NCBI RefSeq assembly: GCF_004664715.2
Contig: NC_051083.1
Span: forward strand, 117,562,534-117,626,533
Source of the DNA: Peromyscus leucopus
Lineage: Eukaryota > Chordata > Mammalia > Rodentia > Cricetidae
Length of the DNA stretch: 64,000 nucleotides
Reading direction: 5' to 3'
This document shows, piece after piece, positions 18,846-31,879 of this stretch. Within the stretch, counting starts at the first letter, position 1; each line of letters starts with the position of its first letter. A model generated the notes under the pieces. That model ran no database searches, was not told where the DNA came from, and worked only from the letters and a program-made list of their open reading frames with translations. Both the position numbers and the translations under genes were made by a program.

Positions 18846-19985
18846 CTGAAAGTGTCCCTAAGGCCCGAGGAGAGAAGAAATTCATATGCGGCGCGTTCCC
18901 TCTGCCTACGTGCAAGTGTTCCGCTCTGGCATGTTGGGCTACTAGACTAGAAGGGTTTCACACTTGCCCGGGCGCCTCCTTTACCCACTAAATCAGTTTC
19001 TTAGGTATCGTGAATGTAGTCCCTGTGTGCACGCACAAATGCCAAGAAGATACAGTGCAATAGTCTTGTTTTCTCCCCATTCCACATAAGAGAAGGCTAT
19101 TTAAAAGCCAAAACTAGAGTGCACCCCACGTACAAAAGCAAAACAGTGACTTAGCGTCAAGATGCACACTCAATAAGGAGTTAAGCATACTAGACAGATC
19201 ACGGGGCAAAATAGGGTAACCAGACTACACTGTCTGGAAGGTGCAGGCCCAAGAGAGTATCTGGGGAGTTTGAGGGTAGAGAGTGAGTGACCGGATTATT
19301 GACCTGAAGGCATTGAGCACGCACACTACTCAGAGAGGTTGGCACTGGAAGGAAACTAGGGGTGAGGAAAGGGAGCTGGGGCTGAGAAAGGAAGCCACGT
19401 CCCTTACTCCCCGATATTGTTGCCTTGGGTGATTGTGGCAGCTCAAAGCTCAAAAGGGGACAAGAGCACCACGTGATTCTCTATCTGGTGCACAGTAGGG
19501 GCTCAGGCGAGCGGATTACTATAGACTGAAAGAGTCAAAAGACTTGTCTCCTGCTCCCTGGCCAGTGGTGGAGCCCAACTAGAATGGCCTGCTCAGCTCA
19601 GGACTCAGCGATGCAAAGCACCCTCATTTCTCCAACGTGATTTCGTCCTACAGGTGGGCTCCCTCCCACTTTGACAAAAACGCGCAAACAGACCTTTCAG
19701 CGCATGCTGGCCCGTTTGCCTGATGCTTTCTGGAAACTATACGAACAGAAGTTTAACATCCAACCAGATCTCCCTTGCGAGGCTTGCATAGACTGCAATG
19801 CAACTTTGGACCTTTAGTGATAACCAGCGACGGAAACAAGAGGAGTGGGGAGATTATCTCAGACCCTCCTTTAAGAGACTTTGTATTAAAGCAAGATAAA
19901 AACCTGTGAGCTCAAGCAAAACCTAGCGGGGGGAAAACGGAGGATTGCGAAAGTGGCGCGAAGATAATATCATGTGATCCGACCC
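18846..19985. other. Unique flank upstream of the promoter
   Basis: No repeat or gene recognised. GGCGCGAA at 19955-19962 is an E2F-type motif; a CACGTG lies near 19471-19476. Confidence 0.4.
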
Positions 19986-20230
19986 CAGGGTGTCTCCTTC
20001 CCTTTTGCCACCCCCTCCCCAGAGGGGGCGGAGTAGGGGAGTTACATCCGCTCCACACAAACTATTAGCATAATTAATTGTGTCCTGCAGCTGCAGCTGG
20101 AGCGGTGGGTTAATGAGTAAACATCCTCTTGAGCATCAGAACAAGAAGAGTCATTACCCCGTTTTTGAAATATTTTCCCAGATAAATCTCGTTATCACCA
20201 GAAATCTCAATTTATTATTCGGACTGTAGG
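19986..20230. promoter_or_regulatory. Candidate enhancer or alternative promoter
   Basis: Dense motifs in repeat-free DNA: GC box GGGGGCGGAG (20024-20033), homeodomain-type TAATTAATTG (20071-20080), two tandem CAGCTG E-boxes (20088-20099), FOX-type GTAAACA (20117-20123). Conservation could not be tested here. Confidence 0.35.
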
Positions 20231-22786
20231 TATCTTGGTTAAGAGACAGAAGGGAGCTGGAGGCGATGAAAATATCGTGTGAAATGAGTCCAAGTAGAAA
20301 TAGCTTCCCCCAAGTGAAACTACGTGGATGGTTTCAATACCATGTTGAGGGATTCCACTCACTTCAAATTTCCCAAGTTTTAACAGTTCATTAAACAAAC
20401 CATCCTCCCCGAGTCTACCTATCCCCTCCCAAGCTTTCAGCCCTCTCTCAACTCCCCCTTCGCTTTAAAGTCAGAACAATACCCAAAATAAGGTATTTTA
20501 GGATTGCTTTTCCAGGATAATTCCTTGGTGGTTTTTTTGTTTGTTTGTTTTTGTTTTTTGTTTTTTAGTGTTTGCAACATATAGAATGTCTGGATCAAGT
20601 TCCCCAGCTGGAAAAAATAATTTCTTCCATTTCAGTTCCTTTCTTGTGCAGGGGTAAATTTAACTAAGTACATGATAAAAATTATAGAAAACTTGAGCAT
20701 TTTGATACACAAAGTAAACTGGTTTTGTCTTTCACTATTACCAAAAAAAAATGTAATCATCAGCCCAAACAGCTAGAGAATCAGAAAAAAAGCAAAGTAA
20801 TACACATATACACACAGTCAGAATAACTAACAGCTCAAAGAAAAGCACGTGATCCCTTCTTGCTTGAAAACTTGTGGTCATGCTGAGGCTAAAAGCTAAG
20901 AGCTTGTGACCCCGCAACCCTGTCCCCTCCCCCAGACCACAGCTCAGGGCTCCAGGCTCCAGGCTCCCGCCAGGCTCCTGCCTGCTCCCAGTATTGTGAG
21001 ACAAACAATACTCTGACATTCTGCAAAATAAAAGAGCCACAACTCCTAGCACCCCCCCCCAGGCATGTCATTTACCCCAGCTTGACCAATGTGTGTCTAC
21101 ACACAATACGTATACATGTATATGTACATATGTACTTATCCTAGAACATACATGCCCACACAGAAATCCAGATATTCTGTAAGACAAAGGTAGGGAAATT
21201 GGCCAAAGGGAGGATGAATCTGTTCATCTTTTATGAGCGTAAGAAAGACCTCTCAGCACAACTTTAAATTCTTGCCATGTTTTGTGCTAATAGTAGATTA
21301 AAAAAACAAAAACTATATCCAGCATAATATCCTACCCCAAACAGAGATATTTTGAGCTATTCTCTGCCTGAAAGGGGAGGGATATTCTTCTGTAACCACC
21401 TCTAGGCTTAATTGTGCCGTATAAAGCAGCAATGACAAGTACTTTAGATTTTAATACCTTTAAAAATACTAGTAATTAACATTTTTATCTAGTTTAAAAA
21501 TCTCTTCATTTGATTTCAAAATCATATTAAGTGGCTCTGTTAAACATAACGATGTATCTCAGAAGAAAAGGTCCCCATGGAAACCAGAAAGTAATTTAAG
21601 AGTATCATGTTCCTCCCACAGCTAGAGTAGAGCTTTTGTTCCACGTGTATTTACTACTTCAAAGTTTTGTACCTACCCTTCCAGTTGAGATCTCTTGTCC
21701 CCTCGGAAATTCTGGGTTCTATTGAAACATTTCTTTCACCGTACTTGTGCCTTGATTGTGTGTCCATGTGCATGCTCATGAGGCCTAAAACAAAAGGAGC
21801 AAATCACTCCCACTGAATTCAAAAAAAAGACTAGGGTCCCAAGAAAATAATACTTCAAATGTTTTTTTGCTATTTGTTCGTGAGGCAGGAGTTGTGAATT
21901 TGTTACAATTATATAAAATTTGTCTTCACAGTTTTTTTTTTGAACTACAGAATCTTTGACTTAAAAACATTTTATAACTTTAAATGAATCATCTTATTTT
22001 GAATAGCAAAAACATTTTAAAAAAATCAACCTGAGAATTTTCTTTGTATTTCTTAGGTGCCAAACACTAATTTGTATATGAAAAAATATGTTACCAAAAC
22101 AGGAAAATTAGGGTTCATAATGAATTTCTAAGTATTATTTTTTGAAATAGCACACACATACTAACATAAATCATGTAAACAAAAAGAGCAATATATCTTT
22201 AAATAAAGTCAATGTGAATTTAATATCAAAGGTTTATCCTTTGATAAGGAACAGGAAGTTTCACTTATTAAATGAACATACACTTAATACAGTTTGATAC
22301 CAAATGTTGAAAGTTAAAAAATATATTTATCACACTCTCAAAAGATTTCTAAGAAAATGAATGGCAGCAAGAGGTGAATCAACTTTCTAAAATATGAATG
22401 TATTTAAATACATGTTATCACATTTCACTTGCAAATAAACTTTTTTAAAGTGATCTTTGCCAAGTTTGATTTTTTAAATAGTGTCTGACATTCTTACATT
22501 ATTTACAAGATTTCTTATTTTTAATACTGTGTGAATTTTGTTTTGAATGACGAGAGTAATTTAAATAGAATTAAATGACCTCTTTGCCAAGTCAGATGGG
22601 CGGCGTTGGTACTAGCACTTTCATGCAATGAATCTGCCTAATATGTGATACTTTCCAATGACATTGTTCTGTGGGTCCTTGCTTCTCTCAGCAGTATGTC
22701 AAAAACAAGCTTTCTGGGACCAATCACTATATTTTTACAACTTTAATATTTTAAGTCAAATGTATAGACAAATATTAAATATATGT
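20231..22786. other. AT-rich, mostly unique sequence
   Basis: No gene. A T/G-rich run at 20528-20567 and an alternating ATGTATA-type stretch near 21098-21134 are the only simple-sequence features. The lack of SINEs over 2.5 kb contrasts with both flanks. Confidence 0.4.
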
Positions 22787-22798
22787 AAGAATATCCTG

Positions 22799-22967
22799 GC
22801 CGGGCGGCGGTGGCGCACGCCTTTAATCCCAGCACTCGGGAGGCAGAGCAGGTGGATCTCTGTGAGTTCGAGGCCAGCCTGGGCTACCAAGTGAGTTCCA
22901 GGAAAGGCGCAAAGCTACACAGAGAAACCCTGTCTCGAAAAACCAAAAAAAAAAAAAAGAAAGAAAA
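22799..22967 (+). repeat. B1 SINE, young copy
   Basis: Near-consensus B1 (gccgggcggcggtggcgcac to accctgtctcg) with A-rich tail. Perfect 12-bp duplication aagaatatcctg at 22787-22798 and 22968-22979. Confidence 0.97.
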
Positions 22968-22979
22968 AAGAATATCCTG

Positions 22980-25779
22980 CTTTCCCTCAGTAGAAAAAAA
23001 TGTTTCTCAAGTGAATTCTCCTACCTTGGGAACTGACTCAGTAGACATTGAAGTGATTCACTATTAAGATTAAATAGTGTTAAGGTATTTTTACACTCTG
23101 TTTGAAACACTTTGATTTTCCTGTTTATGTGACCTTAGAAGTGAAACTTCTGGTATTACAAACCATAAAATTGCTAGCAGACTGTAATGCTGTAATCAAA
23201 GAAAAAGCTGTAAACCAGTAATGTTTTACACACATTGCTTTTTTTAATCCATTTTTAAAATTACTTTTTGTCTGCCTTTATACCATTACACATCTTCTAA
23301 GAGAACAAAGTGTTATGATATGGAACTTGATAAATGATCAAGATTTATATTCAAAGCAGTCACCAGAAATTTATCACCAAAACAATTTTTCTTCCTAAAT
23401 AAGAAAACTAGTGTTAAAATTTGTCTAAATATGTCATGATCTTACACCAAAACAGTTCTTTAAATGTTTTAATTAAGAAGTCAAAATAGATACAGATTTA
23501 AGTCATTTAATATTGTGTCCACTACAGCTGAAACAAAACTTGATCTCCTTGTACTATCTATATGGGATCAACCTTCCTTCCTCTCTACCTCCCCCCCTTC
23601 TTGCCCTCTCTCTCCCCTCTCCCCATCTCTCTTCTTCCTCTCCCCTGCTCTCCTTAAAGATAACCTTTATCCTCACCTTCGTAGTTCTCTCTACTAAGCT
23701 TAAAGAAACTCTTTAACTGTCTCCTGAAGGAAGTGGAATTGTTGTCTGGCCTTTTTCATGCTTCATAGGAAGGTGCAGTGCAATGTGTTGAATTATCCAG
23801 ATGCCTAAAGATGTCAATGACAGCTCGGGACAGCCTAACTAGCAGGGCTAGCAGCACCCACTGTAATGGGGCGTCTTCCAGCAGACAGCAGCCTGCAGAG
23901 GAGAGGCTCTACTTTAAAACATAGAAGACAATTCATTTTCTCAAAGCAAGTGCAGAGCGGTTTACTTTTGAAAGTTTAAAAGAATGTCTAAGTCAACAGG
24001 AAAATTAATTATTAAAAAATCAAAGATGGAAGAACAGGGGTTTATTATTGAAAATGGTTTAATGTATGACCCTAATTGGAGCTCTCCATGTACTCTCATT
24101 CTCTCAGAATAGGGTGATCTGCCCATATCGCCCCAGTTTTTAAAGTCCTAATGGATTTTACTACTTGAAACTCTACTCCTTAAATTTAAAAAACAAGAAG
24201 ATTAACATCAGCAAGACAAACAGCTTTTAGTGATGCCATTTCCACAGTTGCTGCTTCTTAAAGCATCTTTATGAATTAAGACGGGAAAGATAAAAGCAGA
24301 AAGAAATGTGGAACTGATTCAAGCATGGCCTGCATATTTGTGAATATGTTTAGATAGGGATGGATCAACTTGCTGAGCTGAGAAACATTAATCTTGGATG
24401 TGTTTTAAGTGTTCAAAGAAGCAAACACAATATGTTGGCATGTGTTGCCAAAAGCACTGTACTACTTACTGCATGTGAAACCTTTTATGATTTTATAATT
24501 AATTAACTAGACCAAAGTTCAGTGTTTCCTTGGAGGATATCAAGGCTAATAAACAAAGGCATTTAAATATAGAGTATGCTTGTTGATTTTGGAGAACAAG
24601 ACAAATAGTTCTAGTCCATATCTAGTGTAAACTATATTTTTAGAATGTAATGCAAAAATCTTCAAATCCTTTTATAGATATTTGATTTGCAACTGTGCTT
24701 TCAAGACATTATAAATGAAAGCATGGAAACCATCGGATCTTGACAACAGCAGTATACAGCTTCTTTTGAATAAGATACAGACCTTGAAAATGTTCCAGCC
24801 TTCAGACCCAGTCATACTATTGGAGGTTTTCTTTAGCTTGATCTGAAATCAAATTTGGTTTCTTTCTCTGTGTATTTTAATCATGTCATGTTCCATTAGA
24901 GAAATATTGATTCCCACATTATATTCTTTGTAGTGTTATGTGGATGCAATGTCTTTTTATTGGTTACTAGGTGTAGCTATAGCCTTACATTTATCCATTA
25001 AGCCACTTATTTTCTAAAACAGAATACGAAAGGATAATCAACAAACTAGACATTGAACGGCCTTCCCCAGTTTGGTTCATCGGCCCACAAAAGCAAGAAT
25101 CCGTTTTGCTTTGCTCTGTTTGGAAGCCTTTGTGTTCTCACTCAGCTAATTACCTCTTTTCATTAAGCCTCATGCTCTTCTTGAAACTGGGGTTTGTAAT
25201 GTCCTTAAAATTTGCTGCAAGGAGGGATGTCATCCATTTCCTTGATTTTTAGTTCTGTGTCAGGAATGGAACTAGAGTAGTAGTAAAGAACATTCCTTTT
25301 GTATTTGGGCTCCTAAAGAAAGTGGCCTGTTTAGCCTTGTTTTGGGTGGCAGTTTCTTTCTGCCATTTCAGCCACTTCATTTACAGCTCAACTCACCGTC
25401 CCCAAACTAATATCTATATTTGGTTAATTATCTCTCACACTGTGAGATTTAAATCTCACATTTCTTAAACTGCAGTGTTACCAAGTTTGACTAAAAGTCT
25501 CGAAACTAAGACCTAAAGCTCTTAACAAATCTAACATTGTTTTTGCTGGGTTTTGTATCCACAGATATACTTCTGGCATTTGACTGATAAACACAATTTG
25601 TGGAAAGAAGTCCAAATTTGTCTTTGATTTTGCCCAATGCCAGGTCACCTTCTCATATTCTTTGGACATCACATTTGTGCTGAAATTCTGCAGTGACAGG
25701 AATGACTTTTCAAGGACAGTGGAACCGGTATTGTAATTTGGCAAGGTCCTTTGGGAAGTCCTAATTGATCATCTAATCT
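22980..25779. other. AT-rich, mostly unique sequence
   Basis: No gene or SINE recognised in 2.8 kb. It includes a polypyrimidine tract (23571-23655) whose short open frames reflect CT repeats only. Confidence 0.4.
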
Positions 25780-25860
25780 AATTGCTGCATTTTGCAGATG
25801 AAGAAACTGAGGTTCCAACACATGATCTATCTAAAATGCCTCTACAAACTGTCACAGAAC
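25780..25860 (-). repeat. MIR SINE fragment
   Basis: gcattttgcagatgaagaaa and ctgaggttccaacac are MIR-like. Confidence 0.45.
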
Positions 25861-25889
25861 CAAAGTAAAGAAAGCTGCTGTCATGGCTG

Positions 25890-25960
25890 GTTTGTTGTTG
25901 TGTTGGTGTTGGTGGTGGTGGTGGCGGTGGTGTTTGTTTGTTTGTTTGTTTTTTTTTCCT
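25890..25960. repeat. G/T-rich simple repeat
   Basis: TTG, GTT/TGG and TTTG units in series, ending in a T run. Confidence 0.9.
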
Positions 25961-27519
25961 TTGTCAGAGATAAAAAGCCAGGGCCTGGCACATGCTCTGC
26001 AGGCATTCAAGCTCCTGCTCTAGGATCCGATTTGAAACAAATCTTAGATCCTTTTCTTTTGAAGCTTGATTTTCCTGTAGGAGTGTTGGAAGGATGGGTG
26101 AGATACATGAGTTTGTTCCCTACCCTTCTTTTTTCTTCCTGCTCTTCTCTTTTCTTCAGGTTCCTGGGAGCCTGATCTCTAGATGCCAAGGTCTGGGGCT
26201 TCAGCAGTGCCGGCAAAGCCGAGAAAGAAACTTTGAAGAGAAAATTTGCAAATTTCCGGTCACCTTCACAATTGAACTACAATCGTTACAGCCTGTACCA
26301 GGTTGAAGACACCTAAACTACCATCTTCCCATTCAAGAGTTTGAAGAAACTCAGCAGCTGCACAGATGAACCCGTAAATGAGCAGGTTTTCACCTTTTAC
26401 ATGGCACTCCAGATGGAAATCCCAGATTATGATAAATGTTTGGCCTCCAACAGACAACTTCATGGTCGAAGTCACGAGCTGCAGGTTGACGATTCCTTCA
26501 ATAATAGCTTCTTAGGTTTTTCTTCAACTGCACAATTCAAAAGAGAAAGGCTAGCTCACTTCCTGCCTTCCCTGCACTTCTTACAGACTCACTTCACAAA
26601 GAGCCCTGTAAACGGTTCCAGTGTTTGGGTTCGAATTCTGCCTCATCAGGTTGGACAGAATGCCCCCTATTTCCCTCATTCCACCAGGCATGGCATCGAA
26701 GACGAATAAATTAAGTATTGTGCCAGAAAATGTGCTCTACTTTCTAAAAGGCACTATCTCTAGCTTTCAGAAATGCCTTTTGGAAGGAGCAGTGTGGAAA
26801 CAGTGTCCCCATTGTTGTTAAGGAATGTCATGAATTGGATCCCCACCCCAGCCTTTTATAGAGAAAAAGAATAAAAATCCTTTATCTGAGTTGAAAATTA
26901 TCATATTTTATAGCATATGCTAACGTGCTAATGAGGTGAGGTATTATCACGTCTCTGCTGAGGCCATTTTGGATAATTGAGCTTTGTCCTTCCGCCCAAG
27001 TAGATTGTAGATACTGTGATGATGGAGAGAACTCTGTCATTTCAAGAAACCCTTTTCAGCGTGTTTTGACAATCCTATTGTTGGTCTTGTGGCTAGAGTG
27101 AATATTTGCATTGCGGGATATCAGAAACGTCAGCTCTTCTCTACTTTGCAAGCTCTATTTCAACATTCAGTGTTTACTGCCTTCCCCGGAACCGTATGGA
27201 AACTACTAGATAACATTCACAATTCTTTAACTCTGTCTAAAAATATATAACCAAGAGATCAAGCAATGTCCTCCTAGTAGATAAGGATAACTCCAGGGGA
27301 TTCCTCCGGAAAGACCTAGCTAGCTCATTGAGAAGGTCCTTGAGGTGACTTAGGGAAGCTTAAAGGCAGCGGTTCAGACCGGCTGTTGGGAGAGGTTTTT
27401 GCATCTCAAAGAGGGGGAGGGGCTGGGAATCGAAGTCTGCTGAGGCTGGGAATTTGTTTTTTTCCATTCCCACTGACTTCCATAGCCCTTCTTCCTTAAC
27501 ACCAGGCAGTGGGGACCTG
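25961..27519. other. Unique sequence; overlapping unexplained ORFs
   Basis: Plus-strand frame 26341-26709 (122 codons) and minus-strand frame 26266-26475 overlap. Neither shows a domain I recognise, and both are within chance length. A MIR-like piece (ttcgaattctgcctc) lies near 26630. Confidence 0.3.
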
Positions 27520-27620
27520 GAGTGAAAATCAGGACATTTCAGTTGGAGCCTGTGCTCTGTCACTAACTAGCTGAATGGCATTTAAGCAAATCACTTACTA
27601 GATTACCTCTGAGGGCTCTT
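27520..27620 (+). repeat. MIR SINE fragment
   Basis: gtgctctgtcactaactagc and agcaaatcacttact-type core of MIR. Confidence 0.6.
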
Positions 27621-29042
27621 CCCACCCCATAAATCATTGCTCTTTATCTCATTTGCCCCTCTTCACTGTTCCCCCTTCTCCTGTCCTCCTCTTTTCTCCC
27701 CCAGCTTTCTTTTAACTGGCAATAATGACGGTAATGAATGAGTTACCTCTGAAGAGAGAACTGAGATGGTCTGTTAAGATTAATGGAGACTGGCTTTTTA
27801 TCTGTGTCGTGAACTTTTTTCTTTATTTCTGCACGTTACTTTCCTGGTTATTTAAGGTATAGTTCCTCATACATCAGGATGCTTATTTAGGTATTCAACA
27901 ATCTCTGTTGGATATAAGTGATAACACAAAGCATTTGATCTCAGAGAGTAAGATCCATCAGGTGTTAGTGTGGAAATATTCCACACAGATCTACCATATT
28001 GGAAAATAATCCACAAAAAGAAAGCATGGAAGCCTGAGGCCCAGGTTTTACATTACCCCATCCATGCTATGAATAAGGGTTCGCTTTCATGAAAGTCAGC
28101 AGGAAGATTCAGAAAACCTCTTTATGCATATGTCCAAAGGGGACTGAAATTTCACCACATGACACAGACACATGGAGTATTGAGTAAACCCACAGTCTCC
28201 AGGTTTATCTTTACATTCTTTCAGGGTCACTTCAAGTCCCAAGTCCCACAGGAAACCTTCCTTGTTTCATCTAGCACAAGGTGGCTTGTGCTTCTTCTGA
28301 CTACCAAAGCACATGCGTTTTACTTGAATTGTGTTCTCTTGCTTTTAGGAGGAGATGAAGGGACTGGGGCCCCTGCTTGACAGTTCAACTGTGTCCAGAG
28401 CACATCCACACACATGCATTATCGTGTTTGATATCCACTTGAAAACCGGGAGGGAGATGCCTGAAATGAGGCCTTAGGGAAGCTGAGTGAGTGACTCGGG
28501 TCTCCATCTTCCTTGCTCACTCTGCTTCCTCTCAGCAATCTCACACCTACAGCCATAATTGCTCCACAGCCAAGGAGCCCAGTTTCCATTCTAACTTGTC
28601 ACTAGCAATGACGTCCACAGCCGTTTTTACCTGAAATCGTTGGTGACGCCATTACTTTACCATGCACGGGCATAATGCCCTCAGTAGTTGACTCGCCCAA
28701 GCTCAACACAGAGTTAACAATTCAGACGACTCCCTCCCTAGCCAAAGTAAGGTTAGTATTCTGCAGTGTTGGTGAGTGCTCACGGTGCGCCAGGTTTGGC
28801 TCTGAATGCTTTGTACACGCGGCTGCCATTATAGCCCGGTGAGATACCTTGTGAGTGTTACCTTTCTGTTGTGAGAGGGTAGGTGATGTGAGTGCCAGAC
28901 TACAGTGACGCCAGAGCTCAAAGATATGTCCCACCCCTCAAGCACCATTTCAGGAACCTTGACCCCCAGGAAGGAGACTCTGCAAAGCTGACAGCATCTG
29001 GAGTCAACAGTCAAAGTCCTGGGCTGGTATGAGTAATAAAAT
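27621..29042. other. Unique sequence with L2-like trace
   Basis: About 28190-28310 resembles L2 (cacaggaaaccttccttg). Near 28770-28860 a MIR/L2-like stretch may be present. No gene recognised. Confidence 0.3.
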
Positions 29043-29052
29043 GTGAGTTCCT

Positions 29053-29201
29053 GCCGGGTGGTGGTGCACACCTTTAATCCCAGCACTCAGGAGGCAGAGG
29101 CAGGCGGATCTCTGAGTTTGAGGCCAGCCTGGTCTATAGAGTGAGTTCCAGGACAGCTAGGGCTACACAGAGAAATCCTATCTCAAAAACACTAGGAAAA
29201 A
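29053..29201 (+). repeat. B1 SINE
   Basis: Plus-strand B1; duplication gtgagttcct at 29043-29052 and 29203-29212. Confidence 0.92.
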
Positions 29202-29514
29202 AGTGAGTTCCTTTGGAACATTAGAGGAAAGCTAATTCGAGAAATCCATGGATGTCTGGGAAGAAGACTTATTCATTAAGGGATTAATTAGGGATCACAC
29301 ACTCACCAATAGCTGTTGCCTCCTGGTCTCCCAGGGCACAGGTCTGCTCAGGACACAGACATGTGACAGCAAGAGGACCAGCACTGTCAGGAGCAGTCAC
29401 ATGGAGCATCACCTTCCAGTGAGAGAGTTGGAGGACAGGGACAGTGAGTTGCTTTAGCATTTTACAGCAATCCGTCCACTAGAAAGACAATATGCATCAC
29501 ACACACTATTGTAT

Positions 29515-29626
29515 TTTTCCAGTCAGTCTCACTATGTAGCCCTGGCTGACCTAAAACTCACTATGAAGGCCAAACTGACTTTGAACTCACAGAGTAGTCT
29601 GCCTCTCCCTCTCAAGTGCTAGGATT
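29515..29626 (-). repeat. Old B1 SINE
   Basis: Diverged reverse B1 (gtctcactatgtagccctgg, ctcaagtgctaggattaag). Its end is split by a younger B1. Confidence 0.75.
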
Positions 29627-29640
29627 AAGAGTGAGGCCCA

Positions 29641-29810
29641 CCGGGCAGTGGTGGCGCACGCCTTTAATCCCAGCACTCGGGAGGCAGAGCAGGCGGATCT
29701 CTGTGAGTTCACGGCCAGCCTGGACTACCAAGTGAGTCCCAGGAAAGGCACAAAGCTACACAGAGAAACCCTGTCTCGAAAAACCAAAAAAAAAAAAAAA
29801 AAAAAAAAAA
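29641..29810 (+). repeat. B1 SINE inserted into an old B1
   Basis: Near-consensus copy with a tail of about 28 A. Perfect 14-bp duplication aagagtgaggccca at 29627-29640 and 29811-29824. Confidence 0.97.
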
Positions 29811-29874
29811 AAGAGTGAGGCCCATCAAGCCTGGTCACCCGAGTCATTTCAGTGTTTCAAATGGCCTCTTAACA

Positions 29875-29965
29875 GGAAGAGAACAAGGGAATCTGTGGCT
29901 GTTATGTAGAACTGAATAGTATTGTAAAATAAAATAAAATAAAATAAAATAAAAATATTTACTTA
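29875..29965 (+). mobile_element. L1 3' tail fragment
   Basis: gaacaagggaatctgtggct, gtagaactgaatagtattgt and (AAAAT)n equal the last 90 bp of the L1 at 6094-7868. Confidence 0.85.
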
Positions 29966-29980
29966 AAAAAAAAAAGGCAG

Positions 29981-30145
29981 GGCTGGAGAGGTGGTTCAGC
30001 AGTTCCGTTTGCAGCACCCACATGGGGACACACAACTATCTGTCACTTCAGTCTCAGAGGATTCAGCTCTTCTGCTGTCCATGGACACCAGGCACACAAA
30101 CATACAGACAAAACACCCCCATACAGTAAATATGTAAATACAATT
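29981..30145 (+). repeat. B2/B3 SINE, internally deleted
   Basis: cagggctggagaggtggttc start; part of the box B region is missing. Confidence 0.75.
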
Positions 30146-30159
30146 TAAAGGTGAAAAGA

Positions 30160-30265
30160 AGAGGCTGCGAATCCAGCTCTGGGGCAGAAGCCTTGACTAG
30201 CATGAATGGTAGCCTGGGTTCGATCCCCAACACCGTAACAAATAAATGAATAAAGAGATAGAGAC
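30160..30265 (+). repeat. ID/B4-like SINE
   Basis: cagctctggggcagaagcc and cctgggttcgatccccaac are ID-like; A-rich tail follows. Confidence 0.6.
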
Positions 30266-30679
30266 AAGTGAAAGAGTGCAATGGAGTGTTTTCTTTATCA
30301 CAGTATATGTGAGATGTATGTACTCAAATTTGAACCAATGCTCAGTATAAAACACTCGTAATGAGATAGCTTCCTGTGGGGGCAAAGAGGCTTCAGAATC
30401 TGCTATTTGACACATTGCAAGCACCGTGTAGTACAGATGGCCAGTGAGGACCACACTGCACAGTACTTCCATCACCATCACTAGCTCCAGCTACTTCCTC
30501 CCCTTTCTTTATTATCCAATATCCACACTATGGCTATTAGCTGTTAATTTTGCTTTCCCTGTGTTTCCAAGTCATTAATCTATCTCTGTTAATAAAGGCT
30601 TCGTTATGTGTTCATTTCATAATAGTAGCTATATTTATTAATGTGTATAATGTGCCATCCACAATTCTAAGTCACACAC

Positions 30680-30682
<3 letters not shown>
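30266..30682. other. No feature recognised
   Basis: Apparently unique; MIR-like wording begins near its right end. Confidence 0.4.

Positions 30683-30714
<32 letters not shown>
30683..30714. repeat. (CA)n microsatellite
   Basis: About 15-16 CA units. Confidence 0.95.
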
Positions 30715-30717
<3 letters not shown>

Positions 30718-30729
30718 GAGATCCTCAGA

Positions 30730-30800
30730 ACAGCTCTACAAGCTAAGGTTTTTACTGTCTCCTCATTTTACAATTGAGGAAACCAAAGCCGTTTAACTTT
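30730..30800 (+). repeat. MIR-like fragment
   Basis: ctcattttacaattgaggaa is the most recognisable MIR-like segment. Confidence 0.4.
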
Positions 30801-30807
30801 GCGAAGA

Positions 30808-31200
30808 GTACTGGTCCACTTTGTGCTGCTGTAATGAATTACCAGCGCCTGTGTAATTTGTAAAGAAAAGAGACCAGTTTTAGCCCCTGGTTCTGGAAGC
30901 CAGAGAGCATGGCATTCCTTATCTTTCTGCTCAGCCTCATAAAGCTTCAGTTCATGGTAGAAAATGGAAGGCACATGTGTGAGAAAGACCCAAGGGAGGT
31001 GCCAATACTCACTTTACAACAACCTGCTTGGGTAATAACTACAGCATCCCCATGAGAACTAATTGAGTCTCAACAGAGCTAAGCCAGCCTCATGGAAAAG
31101 ACATTAATCCACTTACCAGGCTGCTTTAAAAGCCTTGCAACCTCTCAAGGCCATAACACTGGAGACCAGGGCTCCAGCACATGATTTCAGAGCCAAGCCA
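30808..31200 (-). mobile_element. Old MaLR-type LTR fragment
   Basis: tccactttgtgctgctgtaa, gtgtaatttgtaaagaaaag and ggttctggaagccagagag resemble reverse-strand MST/MLT1 LTRs. Confidence 0.5.
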
Positions 31201-31749
31201 TCTCAGAGCCATAGTTCCAAAACCACACAGGATGATCAAGTGGAGGAAACACAATTCGAGCCCACAAACGGAACTGTCCCTCTACCCTTCGTATGTTCTC
31301 AAACCTGGCCAGAGAGAACTGGCTAGCATTTGTGTGTCAGTGACCAAGGTTAAACTTGTCCTCGGCTCCTCCAAGCCCTCCAAACCTGTGAGAAATTTGG
31401 TCACAACCTCTTTCCTTTACTGTGGCAGTTTCCTGTAGCAACTACTATATGCCACAAAAACAGGGCTGTGTGTGTCTGTGTGGGGATGTTTCTCCACACC
31501 TGTGCACTAGTAAGATCAACCAAACTAGAAAGTTTGAAAGCAGGGGTTTCTTTTTAAAGAAAATTTCTACTCACTCCACATGCTAGCCACAGACCGCCCC
31601 CCCTCGCTCCTCGCACCCAAGCAGGGGTTTCTTAAAGAGCACATTTAATCAAAACTTCAGCACAGCATGTTTAAGTGACTTGCTCAAGGTTATGCAGCTA
31701 AACTAGAACTCAGGTCATCAGACCAGCTAATTCAGTATTTAGTCAACTT
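31201..31749. other. No clear feature
   Basis: 31201-31440 may continue the LTR. A MIR-like end (gacttgctcaaggttatgc) lies near 31677. No gene. Confidence 0.3.
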
Positions 31750-31860
31750 TCTGGAGACAGTATCTCACTGTGTGTGTAGCCAAGGTTGAGCCCAAGTTTG
31801 TGATCCTCTTACCTCAGCCTTTTGAATGCTAGGATCACAGGCTGGTACTACCACATTTGC
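31750..31860 (-). repeat. Old B1-like SINE
   Basis: Strongly diverged reverse B1 (gagacagtatctcactgtg, gaatgctaggatcacaggc). Confidence 0.55.
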
Positions 31861-31879
31861 CTCTGAACACTTCTTATTT

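Noticed and set aside
26266..26709. Overlapping frames: plus 122 codons, minus 69 codons (87 from the preceding stop)
   Set aside because: Protein-like composition at first glance, but no known domain, no clear splice sites or upstream exon, and lengths within chance. A translated search would decide.
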